Assembly: GCA_963643465.1 (NCBI GenBank)
Contig: CAVIJT010000012.1
Coordinates: 34,697 to 98,696 of the forward strand
DNA from: CAG-411 sp963643465
GTDB lineage: Bacteria > Bacillota > Clostridia > Lachnospirales > Lachnospiraceae
Reading direction: 5' to 3'
Length of the DNA stretch: 64,000 bases
Part shown: piece after piece, positions 25,020-33,565 of the stretch
Numbering within the stretch: the stretch's first letter is position 1
How the letters are laid out: the number at the start of each line of letters is the position of its first letter
The notes under the pieces: model-generated
Database searches by the model: none
Told to the model about the DNA's origin: nothing
The model's input: the letters and a program-made list of their open reading frames with translations, nothing else
Position numbers and translations under genes: made by a program

Positions 25020-26771
25020 ATGAAAAATTTCTTATTACATAGAGAAAAAAGGATAAAAAAACCAATTACTTGCCTATATTTATTAGGTCTTTTGGGAATG
25101 TTCTCAATCATATTGGCTATTTTTCTAAGTAGACAGCAACCGGGACAGAAGATAGATGAGGCAACCTATAAAAATATCACAGCATCATGGACTTTGGATC
25201 GAGAAGGAACACAAGCGGTGGATGTGAAGAAATTGGGAGAATACATGGATGTAGAGAGTGGTGTATTGTCCATGTATTATCAGCTTCCCGAAATGGAGAA
25301 AGATGCCAGTCTTGTGTATCGTTCCAAAGACGTATATACTCGAATACTAATTGATGAAGAAGTGATTTATGAGACAACACCATATGAATCCCAATTTTAT
25401 AACAAGTCGCCTGGTAATCTTTGGAATGTGCTTACGGTCAATTCCAAATATTCAGGAAAATGTTTAGAATTACAAATTAGTATGGTGTATGATACGAAAG
25501 CCATAACGGTAGATTGCTTATTGCTTGGTGATAAGGCGGATATTATTTTAGGACTTTTTGCAGATAATATATTTGGAATTATAGTTAGTCTGCTGCTAGT
25601 TTTATTAGGAGTCGTTTTGATTGTTGTTGACTTTTTACCATCTTATGGGCTTGCAAAAAAACATCATGGATTATGGTGGATTGGAGTATATGCGCTTTTT
25701 ACGGGAGCATGGAGTCTCATTGAAACAAATATAGTGCAATTTTGCGTTAAAGATATGCGTATTTTGCAGCTGATAGATAATATGGTTATGATGATAGACA
25801 CACTTCCGCTGATTTTATATATAGATAGTGAATATAAGATATTAAAGAACAAAGCGATGCGGGCGTTGGCATATATCGGTGTGGGATATATTTTCCTTTG
25901 CGTATTTGAACAGTATCGGGGAATAAAAGATATGCATTATATGTTGAATAATGGGCTTTACATTATGATTATCACCGATTTTGCTATGTGTATATGGCTT
26001 ATAATCCAATTCTTTAAGTTAAAAAAGGCAAAGGAACCAGTGCTGAATTGCTTTTTGATGATTATGGGATTAGTTTCTTGTTGCTCATGTAGTATTTTTG
26101 AAACGCTTCGTTCCCTTCAAGTGGACCGAATGGATAGAGCTGGTCTTCTTCGTATTGGTATGTTGGGGCTTTGTATCTGTTTTGCCATTGGTAGCCAGGT
26201 TCAAACCTATAAAGTGATGGAGCAGGGACTGAAATATGATTTGATTAGCAAACTTGCGTATTCGGATGGATTGACGGGTCTTGGAAACCGAACTGCTTAT
26301 TTAGAACAATTGGATGAGTATGGGAAGCATCCTAAAGAAGCCATGCAGCTTGGTATTGTATATCTGGATGTGAATAATCTGAAAATAGTAAATGATAATT
26401 ATGGTCATGAGTACGGAGATGAACTGATTAAGATTGTGGCTCAAATTATCGACGGTAGTTTTGGACATTTTGGAAAATCGTATCGTATTGGTGGCGATGA
26501 ATTTTGTGTCTTGATAACAGATAAAGAGTTAGAGGAAAAGTACCAAAAAGGGTTAGAGATTTTCAACAATTTAATTGATGAGACAAATGGAGCAAAATCA
26601 TATATGTTTGATGTTCAGATTGCTCATGGATTCGCAATTTGTAAAGAGCTTACGTCAGAAAAGATAGAAGAAGCTATAGCAAATGCAGATTGCCAGATGT
26701 ATCACAATAAGACGGAATTGAAAAGAAAAGCAAAAAATAGGATGGTGCAGGGCAAAGTTGTGAATCAGTAG
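25020..26771 (+). CDS. Membrane diguanylate cyclase (GGDEF)
   Basis: The 583-residue protein has one N-terminal membrane segment (about residues 17-38), an extracytoplasmic region of about 140 residues, then six or seven membrane segments (about 185-400), and a C-terminal GGDEF domain with DGLTGLGNR and the active RIGGDEF near residue 490. It makes cyclic di-GMP from GTP. The layout resembles 7TM-sensor (7TMR-DISM-like) cyclases. AAGGATGAGG precedes the ATG. The degenerate RxxD inhibitory site is not obvious. The signal it senses is unknown. Confidence 0.9.
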   Translation: MKNFLLHREKRIKKPITCLYLLGLLGMFSIILAIFLSRQQPGQKIDEATYKNITASWTLDREGTQAVDVKKLGEYMDVESGVLSMYYQLPEMEKDASLVYRSKDVYTRILIDEEVIYETTPYESQFYNKSPGNLWNVLTVNSKYSGKCLELQISMVYDTKAITVDCLLLGDKADIILGLFADNIFGIIVSLLLVLLGVVLIVVDFLPSYGLAKKHHGLWWIGVYALFTGAWSLIETNIVQFCVKDMRILQLIDNMVMMIDTLPLILYIDSEYKILKNKAMRALAYIGVGYIFLCVFEQYRGIKDMHYMLNNGLYIMIITDFAMCIWLIIQFFKLKKAKEPVLNCFLMIMGLVSCCSCSIFETLRSLQVDRMDRAGLLRIGMLGLCICFAIGSQVQTYKVMEQGLKYDLISKLAYSDGLTGLGNRTAYLEQLDEYGKHPKEAMQLGIVYLDVNNLKIVNDNYGHEYGDELIKIVAQIIDGSFGHFGKSYRIGGDEFCVLITDKELEEKYQKGLEIFNNLIDETNGAKSYMFDVQIAHGFAICKELTSEKIEEAIANADCQMYHNKTELKRKAKNRMVQGKVVNQ

Positions 26772-26792
26772 AAGGTAGGATGCAAAGAGGAT

Positions 26793-26835
26793 ATAGCGGT
26801 AATTTGCGTGGCAGTTACCGCTATTTCTTTCTTTT
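26793..26835 (+). terminator. Terminator after the diguanylate cyclase gene
   Basis: A perfect 10-bp stem (ATAGCGGTAA 26793-26802 with TTACCGCTAT 26815-26824) is followed by a T-rich tract. Confidence 0.85.
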
Positions 26836-26872
26836 ATGCTGGTAATGAGAAAATGGAGAGGAGAAACAAAAA

Positions 26873-27460
26873 GTGAAACGTATTTGTAAACAATGTGGAA
26901 AAGAATTTGAATTAACATCATCAGAGATTGATTTTTATAAAGGAAAGAATTTGGAATTACCCAAACGTTGCAAAGAATGTAGAGACAAAAAGAAACAGCC
27001 AAATCAAATAAGCAACCCTATGCCTTTACGTGGTTTAAAAATGCCTATTATTACTGTTATCAGTGTACTTGCAGTAATTTGTGGATTTTTTGCATGGGAT
27101 AAGCCACAAAGTAGTGATTATGATACAGCTCCTATAACAAGTGAATTACAAAGGAACGAGAAGAATACATCCTCTGTATCCGATGAAGAAAATACGTTAT
27201 GTTTTCGAAATTCCCAGTTGTTAGAGGAACATTATGAAAAGCATGGAATGGATATGGGATTTTCTTCTGCCAAAGAGTATGAGAGTGCGGCAAGGGCAGT
27301 GGTTGCAAATTCCAATGCTCTTCACAAAATCGAAGCGGAGGATGGAGATGATGTTTACTATTTGGAAGATACAAATGAATTTGTGATTGTATCTACGGAT
27401 GGGTACATAAGAACATATTTCTGTCCAGATGGAGGAATTGATTATTATAATAGGCAATAG
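26873..27460 (+). CDS. Zinc-ribbon membrane protein with toxin-like C-terminal domain
   Basis: The 195-residue protein starts with a treble-clef-like zinc ribbon (CKQCGKEF near residues 4-11 and CKECRDKK near 41-48), followed by one membrane segment (about 60-78). The C-terminal domain contains HYEKHGMDMGFSSAKEYESA and ends YLEDTNEFVIVSTDGYIRTYF. That pattern resembles small nuclease domains seen in polymorphic toxins (barnase/EndoU or RelE-like), but no catalytic residues can be confirmed. The GTG start has GGAGAGGAG upstream. No immunity gene is evident; the following gene is a LysR regulator 38 bases away. Confidence 0.7.
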   Translation: MKRICKQCGKEFELTSSEIDFYKGKNLELPKRCKECRDKKKQPNQISNPMPLRGLKMPIITVISVLAVICGFFAWDKPQSSDYDTAPITSELQRNEKNTSSVSDEENTLCFRNSQLLEEHYEKHGMDMGFSSAKEYESAARAVVANSNALHKIEAEDGDDVYYLEDTNEFVIVSTDGYIRTYFCPDGGIDYYNRQ

Positions 27461-27498
27461 AGAGTTACAGATTTTTTTGATTATGAGGTTAAGTAGAT

Positions 27499-28401
27499 AT
27501 GACACTACAACAGTTAAAATACATAGTAACAGTGGCAGAAACAGGAAACATTACAGAAGCAGCAAAGAGTTTGTTTATTTCTCAACCAAGTCTTACAAAT
27601 GCCATTCGTGAGCTTGAAAAGGAAATGCAAGTAACCATTTTTAATCGAACGAATAAAGGAGTCGTTGTTTCCAATGAAGGAGATGTGTTTCTTTCTTATG
27701 CCAGACAGATATTAGAGCAGGTAGGACTTTTGGAAGAAAAGTATCTGAATGTGAAAAAACAAAGCCCTCGTTTTTCTGTATCCTGCCAGCACTATTCTTT
27801 TGCGGTCAATGCGTTTGTGGATGTGATCCATGAATTTGATGCGAATCAATATGATTTTACGTTGAGGGAAACACAGACTTATGAGATTATTGAAGATGTA
27901 AGTAAACGCAGAAGTGAAATCGGTATTTTATACATTTCTTCAAAGAATGAAGAAATCATTAGAAAACTTTTAAAACAGAATGATTTAAAGTTTGAAGAAC
28001 TTTTTTGTGCAAACCCACATGTATTTATTAGTTCCAAACATCCATTGGCCCAAAAAGAATGTATTGCGTTAGAGGAACTGGAAGAGTATCCATACTTGTC
28101 TTTTGAGCAAGGGGAATATAATTCTTTTTATTTCTCAGAAGAAATTTTGAGTACCTTGGATCGAAAGAAAAATATAAAAGTAAGGGACCGCGCAACCTTG
28201 TTTAATCTGGTGATTGGTTTAAATGGATATACCGTCAGTTCAGGAGTGATTAGTAAAGAATTAAATGGTGAAAATATTATAGCAAAACCTTTATTGGTGG
28301 ATGAATGTATGCACATAGGGACGATTACACAGAAAAATGTACCTCTTAGCAGATATGGAGTGGCTTATATGGAGGCGTTACAAAGACATATTAAAATGTA
28401 G
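27499..28401 (+). CDS. LysR-family regulator, probably of methionine synthesis
   Basis: The 300-residue protein has the LysR helix-turn-helix at residues 3-60 (LKYIVTVAETGNITEAAKSL, SQPSLTNAIRELE) and a periplasmic-binding-like effector domain. Only a weak GAGG lies before the ATG. It lies directly upstream of metE, and a sequence matching the MET-box of MtaR/MetR-type regulators lies between them. Control of metE is therefore likely but inferred. The effector, such as homocysteine or O-acetylserine, is not visible. Confidence 0.85.
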   Translation: MTLQQLKYIVTVAETGNITEAAKSLFISQPSLTNAIRELEKEMQVTIFNRTNKGVVVSNEGDVFLSYARQILEQVGLLEEKYLNVKKQSPRFSVSCQHYSFAVNAFVDVIHEFDANQYDFTLRETQTYEIIEDVSKRRSEIGILYISSKNEEIIRKLLKQNDLKFEELFCANPHVFISSKHPLAQKECIALEELEEYPYLSFEQGEYNSFYFSEEILSTLDRKKNIKVRDRATLFNLVIGLNGYTVSSGVISKELNGENIIAKPLLVDECMHIGTITQKNVPLSRYGVAYMEALQRHIKM

Positions 28402-28445
28402 CTGTAGGTGCCATTATTCTGTATACTTTTACATAGCAGCAATAT

Positions 28446-28496
28446 AAAAATAGTGGATTGAAATAGTTTAAAACTATATCAAACTGCTATTTTTTT
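28446..28496 (+). terminator. Terminator after the LysR gene, overlapping the MET-box
   Basis: A long imperfect stem begins AAAAATAG (28446) and ends CTATTTTTTT (28487-28496). Its apical part is the ATAGTTT/AAACTAT dyad. Confidence 0.7.
28462..28478 (+). promoter_or_regulatory. MET-box operator upstream of metE
   Basis: AATAGTTT, A, AAACTATA matches the streptococcal MET-box (TATAGTTT, N, AAACTATA) at 16 of 17 positions. Its centre lies about 66 bases before the predicted metE transcription start, typical of a LysR activator site. Confidence 0.65.
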
Positions 28497-28500
28497 ATAT

Positions 28501-28529
28501 TTTTCAAAATAAAGGGAAACTTATATACT
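28501..28529 (+). promoter_or_regulatory. Probable metE promoter
   Basis: TTTTCA (28501-28506) and TATACT (28524-28529), 17 bases apart, form a moderate promoter that would fit activation from the MET-box. Confidence 0.5.
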
Positions 28530-28635
28530 ACTATTCAGAAGGCGCCATTCAAATAGATAGGAATAATACAATTACATGAAAGAAGTGCAACTGTTCATGG
28601 ATCTGGACAGTCACAAAGAAGTCAAGGAGGTTGCT

Positions 28636-30909
28636 ATGAAGAGTGCAGTAATCGGTTTCCCAAGAGTGGGAAAATTAAGAGAATTAAAATTTGCATCCGA
28701 AAAGTATTTTCGTGGTGATATTTCAAAGAAGGAATTAACAGAAATTGCAAAGGAAATTAAAATAGAAGATTGGAACTGTCAAAAGAAACAAGGGATTGCA
28801 TACATATCTTCCAATGACTTTTCCTATTATGATGGAATGTTAGATACTGCTGTTTTATTAGGAGCAGTACCAGAATGTTATAAGAATTTGGGATTGGATG
28901 AATTAGATACTTATTTTGCTATGGCAAGAGGCTACCAGGGAGCAGAGGGTGATGTACAGGCATTAGCTATGAAAAAATGGTTTAATACCAACTATCACTA
29001 TATGGTTCCTGAACTTGGAGCAGATACAAAGATTTGTCTTTTGGGAACAAAACCTTTTGATGAATATATAGAGGCAAAACAAAACGGAATTCAAACAAAA
29101 CCTGTGTTAATCGGGCCATTTACATTTTTAAAACTTGCAAGATATGAGGAGGGAAAGAAGGAGACGGATTTCGTTGAGGATATCTGTAAGGCTTATGGTG
29201 AGGCACTAAGCAAGTTTCATGGATTAGAGGCAGAATGGGTACAGTTTGATGAGCCTGCATTGGTAACGGATTTAACAAAGGAAGATATTGCGTTATTTGA
29301 AACCTTATATAAAGCCATTCTTTCTGAAAAAGGTACAGTAAAAGTTTTATTACAGACCTATTTTGGAGACGTAAGAGATTGTTATGAAAATCTTTTGAAA
29401 TTAAATTTTGATGGAATTGGTCTTGATTTCTTAGAGGGAAGAAAAACATTAGAATTAGTGCAAAAATATGGTTTTCCCAAAGATAAAGTTCTGTTTGCAG
29501 GTCTTGTAAATGGTAAAAATATTTGGAAATGTGATTATGAAAAGGTATTGGCTATATTAGAAGAGTTAAAGAACTATGCAGAAAGTATAGTATTGTCAAC
29601 CTCCTGTTCATTGCTTCATGTACCATATACTTTGGAAAATGAAACAAAATTGAAAGAAGAGATTAAAAAACATTTTTCTTTTGCAGTGGAAAAATTGGCA
29701 GAATTACAGGAACTTTCTGTTTTGATCGAATGTGATGAGTATAAACAGGAGCAGGAATATATTGCAAATCAGCAGATTGTAAAGAGTGAAAGATGTTATC
29801 AGGATGCAAATGTCAGAGCAGCAGTAGATAATCTTTCAGAAGATATGTTTACAAGAACACCTGCCAGAGCAGAGCGTGAAAGTATTCAAAAAGAGGCATT
29901 CAATTTACCGTTATTCCCAACAACAACCATTGGTTCATTCCCTCAGACTCAGGAAGTAAAGCAGAACAGAAGTAGTTATAAAAAAGGAGAAATTGACAAA
30001 GCTGTCTACGATAAAAAAGTCTTTGCTCTTATGAAAGAATGTATCAAGTTGCAGGAAGAAATCGGTTTGGATGTGTTGGTTCATGGTGAATATGAGCGAA
30101 ATGATATGGTAGAATTTTTCGGAGAAAATTTGGAAGGCTATGTATTTACCGAAAAGGCATGGGTACAGTCTTATGGTACAAGATGTGTAAAACCACCAAT
30201 TATTTTTGGAGACATAAAAAGAAGTTGTCCAATTACCGTAGAGTATTCTGCCTATGCCCAAAGTTTAACGGATAAGCCAGTAAAAGGAATGCTAACCGGT
30301 CCGGTAACAATACTAAACTGGTCATTCCCAAGAGAAGATATTTCCTTAAAGGAAATGGCATACCAGATTGGAATTGCTATTCGTGAAGAAGTGTTGGATT
30401 TAGAAAAAGCAGGTATTTCTATTATTCAGATTGATGAGGCAGCATTGAAAGAAAAATTACCAATTCGTAAAAGTGACTGGTATAGTGAATATCTTGACTG
30501 GGCAATCCTAGCATTCCGATTATGCCACAGTGGTGTAAAGGCAGAGACACAGATACATACCCATATGTGTTACAGCGAATTTGATGAAATCATTCAAGAT
30601 ATTGATAATATGGATGCAGATGTAATTTCCTTTGAAGCATCCCGTTCTAAATTGACAATTTTAGATGCGATTGAGAAAAATCATTTTGAAACGCAGGTAG
30701 GACCAGGAGTATATGACATTCATTCTCCAAGAGTACCATCGGTAGAGGAAATGGTAAACGTATTAAATAGAATGCTTACAAAAATTGATAAAAACAAAAT
30801 TTGGGTGAACCCGGATTGCGGATTAAAAACAAGAGGAATGGAAGAAACCATACCAAGTTTGAAAAATTTGGTTCAGGCAACGAAAGAGTTAAGAAAAAAG
30901 TATAAATGA
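28636..30909 (+). CDS. metE: Cobalamin-independent methionine synthase MetE
   Basis: The 757-residue enzyme has two duplicated barrel halves, beginning SAVIGFPRVGKLRELKFA and, for the second half, TTTIGSFPQTQEVKQNR near residue 430. The zinc ligands are in HTHMCYSEF near residue 640 and NPDCGLKTRG near 725. It moves a methyl group from methyl-tetrahydrofolate to homocysteine without B12. The ATG at 28636 follows AAGGAGG; an upstream in-frame extension was rejected because it lacks such a site. The gene sits between a MET-box and the cobalamin riboswitch, though the riboswitch faces downstream genes. Confidence 0.96.
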   Translation: MKSAVIGFPRVGKLRELKFASEKYFRGDISKKELTEIAKEIKIEDWNCQKKQGIAYISSNDFSYYDGMLDTAVLLGAVPECYKNLGLDELDTYFAMARGYQGAEGDVQALAMKKWFNTNYHYMVPELGADTKICLLGTKPFDEYIEAKQNGIQTKPVLIGPFTFLKLARYEEGKKETDFVEDICKAYGEALSKFHGLEAEWVQFDEPALVTDLTKEDIALFETLYKAILSEKGTVKVLLQTYFGDVRDCYENLLKLNFDGIGLDFLEGRKTLELVQKYGFPKDKVLFAGLVNGKNIWKCDYEKVLAILEELKNYAESIVLSTSCSLLHVPYTLENETKLKEEIKKHFSFAVEKLAELQELSVLIECDEYKQEQEYIANQQIVKSERCYQDANVRAAVDNLSEDMFTRTPARAERESIQKEAFNLPLFPTTTIGSFPQTQEVKQNRSSYKKGEIDKAVYDKKVFALMKECIKLQEEIGLDVLVHGEYERNDMVEFFGENLEGYVFTEKAWVQSYGTRCVKPPIIFGDIKRSCPITVEYSAYAQSLTDKPVKGMLTGPVTILNWSFPREDISLKEMAYQIGIAIREEVLDLEKAGISIIQIDEAALKEKLPIRKSDWYSEYLDWAILAFRLCHSGVKAETQIHTHMCYSEFDEIIQDIDNMDADVISFEASRSKLTILDAIEKNHFETQVGPGVYDIHSPRVPSVEEMVNVLNRMLTKIDKNKIWVNPDCGLKTRGMEETIPSLKNLVQATKELRKKYK

Positions 30910-30955
30910 TTTGAAACAGGCATTGGCGTAAAAAACACATATTTTGGAAATATAG

Positions 30956-30984
30956 TTGAGTTTATTGCTGAAATATGATATATT
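30956..30984 (+). promoter_or_regulatory. Promoter of the cobalamin operon
   Basis: TTGAGT (30956-30961) and TATATT (30979-30984) are 17 bases apart, with a TG extended -10, about 25 bases before the riboswitch. Confidence 0.6.
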
Positions 30985-31004
30985 AAAGAGAATTAAATAT
31001 GTAA

Positions 31005-31185
31005 GGATTAGGTGTCGGAGCAACCACATGATGTGGTTGGCTCCGGTGAAAAGGGAAACAGGTGCAAATCCTGTACGAACTCGTCACCGTAATTAGGGAG
31101 CTGAAGTCGAGATATCACTGGGAAACTGGGAAGATGACGGATGTTATGATCTTTAAGTCGGGAGACCTGCCTGATTGTTGTACAG
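31005..31185 (+). ncRNA. Cobalamin riboswitch
   Basis: The element contains AAAGGGAAACAGGTGCAAAT and the B12-box-like GTCGGGAGACCTGCC (about 31158-31172), in the usual order and distance. It is followed by a long hairpin (about 31225-31262) and an intrinsic terminator, which form the expression platform. It would switch the downstream cobalamin synthesis and uptake genes off when cobalamin is plentiful. It accounts, with its platform, for most of the 534-base gap after metE. Confidence 0.93.
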
Positions 31186-31271
31186 AAACGATTGTTTCAG
31201 ACCACGAGTAACTGGTTGTACGTGTAAAGTTATAGAATAGCTGTGTTGTTCTATAAGTTACTTTTGTGTAC

Positions 31272-31317
31272 AAACCCTTTACCTGTATAGGCAAAGGGTT
31301 TTTTTATCTATATCTTA
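31272..31317 (+). terminator. Riboswitch expression-platform terminator
   Basis: AAACCCTTT (31272-31280) pairs with AAAGGGTTT (31303-31311), with a further inner CCT/AGG, and ends in seven T. It lies about 130 bases before the first gene. Confidence 0.88.
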
Positions 31318-31443
31318 TAGATTAAAAGTCCTTTGGGGAGACTGTACATTTGCACCCTTTGTTTTTCATGTTCTCAAATAATGTTTCTGGCATACATATT
31401 TAAAATATTACAAAAGGGCAGAGTATCTGTCGAAGGAGGAAAT

Positions 31444-32673
31444 ATGAGGAAGAAACAGGTAATGGCATTAGCTACGGCAATGCTAATGGGAACAGTGTGT
31501 GTGACAGGATGTGGGGACAAGCAGGAAGCATCAACACCTAGTGCTACAGAGGCACAGGAAACACAGAATTCAGCTACAGAGGAAGGGGCAGACAACGCAG
31601 ATGCTGATCAGAAAGCAGCTGATGAAGTAGCTACATTGATTGATGCAATTTATGTGCAGGAAAGAACCGATGAAACCGATCAGCAGTGTACAGATGCAAA
31701 AGCTGCATGGGATGCTTTGACAGATGCACAGAAGGAATTAGTAGAAGGCGAAAATGCAGATCCAGATTATTTTGGTAGAGATACTGGGGATGCTTCTAAG
31801 GATGATGCGCGCAATCAGGACGAAATTGGTGAAAATGAGATTTTGGTAGTTAGTTTTGGTACTTCCTTTAATGACAGCCGTGTTGCGGATGTGAAAGGTA
31901 TTGAAGATGCATTGCAGAAGGCTTATCCTGACTGGTCTGTAAGAAGAGCATTTACAGCACAGATTATTATTAACCATGTACAGGCTAGAGATGGAGAGTG
32001 CATTGACAATATGGAGCAGGCATTAGAACGTGCAGTTACAAATGGCGTGAAAACCTTAGTTATTCAGCCAACCCATTTAATGCATGGTGCAGAGTATGAT
32101 GAGTTAATGGAAGTAGTAGAAGCATATAAGGATAAATTTGAGACCGTAAAGGTTGCAGAACCATTACTTGGTGAAGTTGGAACAGATGCTACAGTCATCA
32201 ATGATGATAAAAAGGCAGTTGCAGAAACACTTACCAGTGAAGCAGTAAAAGATGCCAACTATGATAGCTTAAAGGCAGCAAAAAAAGATGGTGTTGCATT
32301 TGTATTTATGGGACATGGTACATCACACACTGCAAAGGTATCTTACAGTCAGATGCAGACACAGATGAAGGAACTTGGTTATGATAATGTCTTTATTGGA
32401 ACCGTAGAAGGCGAACCAGAAGAAACTTCCTGTGAAGCAGTAATTGATGCAGTTGCAGAAGCTGGTTATAAGAAAGTAGTTCTTCGTCCATTAATGGTAG
32501 TAGCTGGAGACCATGCTTATAATGATATGGCAGGCGAGGATGAGGATTCTTGGTTAAGTATGTTTAAGGCCGCTGGTAAATTTGACAGCGTTGATACACA
32601 GGTGAAAGGTCTTGGTGAGATTGAGGCTATTCAGCAGATGTATGTAGAACATACCAAAGAGGCTATGAAATAG
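31444..32673 (+). CDS. cbiK: Exported CbiK-type sirohydrochlorin cobaltochelatase (lipoprotein)
   Basis: The 409-residue protein has a lipoprotein signal peptide (lipobox VTGC near residues 18-21), a low-complexity acidic linker with EAx and TDAxxAWDALT stretches, and then a CbiK chelatase domain from about residue 125 (ILVVSFGTSFNDSR). Candidate metal ligands are in PTHLMHG (209), MGHGTSH (288) and GDHAYND (354). CbiK inserts cobalt into sirohydrochlorin, a cytoplasmic reaction, yet this copy appears to be anchored outside the membrane, as in periplasmic CbiK of Desulfovibrio. It could instead handle heme or metals for uptake. GAAGGAGGA precedes the ATG. First gene after the riboswitch. Confidence 0.85.
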   Translation: MRKKQVMALATAMLMGTVCVTGCGDKQEASTPSATEAQETQNSATEEGADNADADQKAADEVATLIDAIYVQERTDETDQQCTDAKAAWDALTDAQKELVEGENADPDYFGRDTGDASKDDARNQDEIGENEILVVSFGTSFNDSRVADVKGIEDALQKAYPDWSVRRAFTAQIIINHVQARDGECIDNMEQALERAVTNGVKTLVIQPTHLMHGAEYDELMEVVEAYKDKFETVKVAEPLLGEVGTDATVINDDKKAVAETLTSEAVKDANYDSLKAAKKDGVAFVFMGHGTSHTAKVSYSQMQTQMKELGYDNVFIGTVEGEPEETSCEAVIDAVAEAGYKKVVLRPLMVVAGDHAYNDMAGEDEDSWLSMFKAAGKFDSVDTQVKGLGEIEAIQQMYVEHTKEAMK

Positions 32674-32682
32674 TAGGAGATT

Positions 32683-33552
32683 ATGATGAAGAAAAAACAG
32701 ATTGCAATATTGGGGATAGTATTATTAACAAGTACATTATTTTTTGGATGTTCTGGCAATAGCAGTAAGCAAGAAGTGGATAAAAAAACAGATACGTCTG
32801 TTATGGAAACGGATTCTGCTACAGAAGAAAGTGAAAAATTGCCGGATGGAGTATACAACGCAGAATTTGATACAGATAATTCCATGTTTCGTGTAAGCGA
32901 AGCCTGTGATGGAAAGGGAACATTGATCGTAGAGAATGGGGAAATGACAATTCACATTTCTTTAGGTTCCAAAAATATTGTAAACCTTTATCCAGGGCTT
33001 GCGGAGGATGCACAAAAAGAAGGTGCAGAGTTACTTACACCAACAGTAGATACCGTTACATATAGCGATGGATTAACAGAAGAAGTTTATGGATTTGATG
33101 TACCTGTTCCAGCGTTAGAGGAAGAATTTGATCTTGCATTGATTGGAACGAAGGGAAAATGGTATGACCATAAGGTTCGTGTTTCCAATCCGGAACCAGT
33201 AGAAGCGGAGACAACACAGATTGATGAAATAAAGGATGGTAGTTACAGTATCGACCTTACCTTTGAAGGTGGAAGTGGAAAAGCAGAAATTTTGTCTCCT
33301 GCAACTATTACAGTATCAAACAAAACGGTAACTGCAACGGTGCAGTGGAGCAGTCCAAACTATGATTATATGATGGTAGATGGAGAAAAATATCTGCCAA
33401 TCAATACAGAAGGAGACTCTGTTTTTGAAATCCCTGTACAGGTATTTGATAAGCCAATCACTGTGATTGGTGATACGGTGGCAATGAGCAAACCACATGA
33501 GATAGAATATACACTGACATTTCATTCGGATACTATAAAATCAGCAGAATAA
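32683..33552 (+). CDS. Lipoprotein with two NEAT-like domains
   Basis: The 289-residue protein has a lipobox (FFGC), a short linker and two domains of about 110 residues. Each begins DGVYNAEF or DGSYSIDLTF and contains a beta-rich stretch; the second has SSPNYDYMMVDGEKYLP. This resembles NEAT (iron-transport-associated) domains that bind heme on the cell surface. It sits 9 bases after cbiK and before an ABC importer, all behind a cobalamin riboswitch, so a tetrapyrrole ligand (heme or corrinoid) is plausible but inferred. Confidence 0.7.
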   Translation: MMKKKQIAILGIVLLTSTLFFGCSGNSSKQEVDKKTDTSVMETDSATEESEKLPDGVYNAEFDTDNSMFRVSEACDGKGTLIVENGEMTIHISLGSKNIVNLYPGLAEDAQKEGAELLTPTVDTVTYSDGLTEEVYGFDVPVPALEEEFDLALIGTKGKWYDHKVRVSNPEPVEAETTQIDEIKDGSYSIDLTFEGGSGKAEILSPATITVSNKTVTATVQWSSPNYDYMMVDGEKYLPINTEGDSVFEIPVQVFDKPITVIGDTVAMSKPHEIEYTLTFHSDTIKSAE

Positions 33553-33565
33553 GAGGTGCTGGAGA

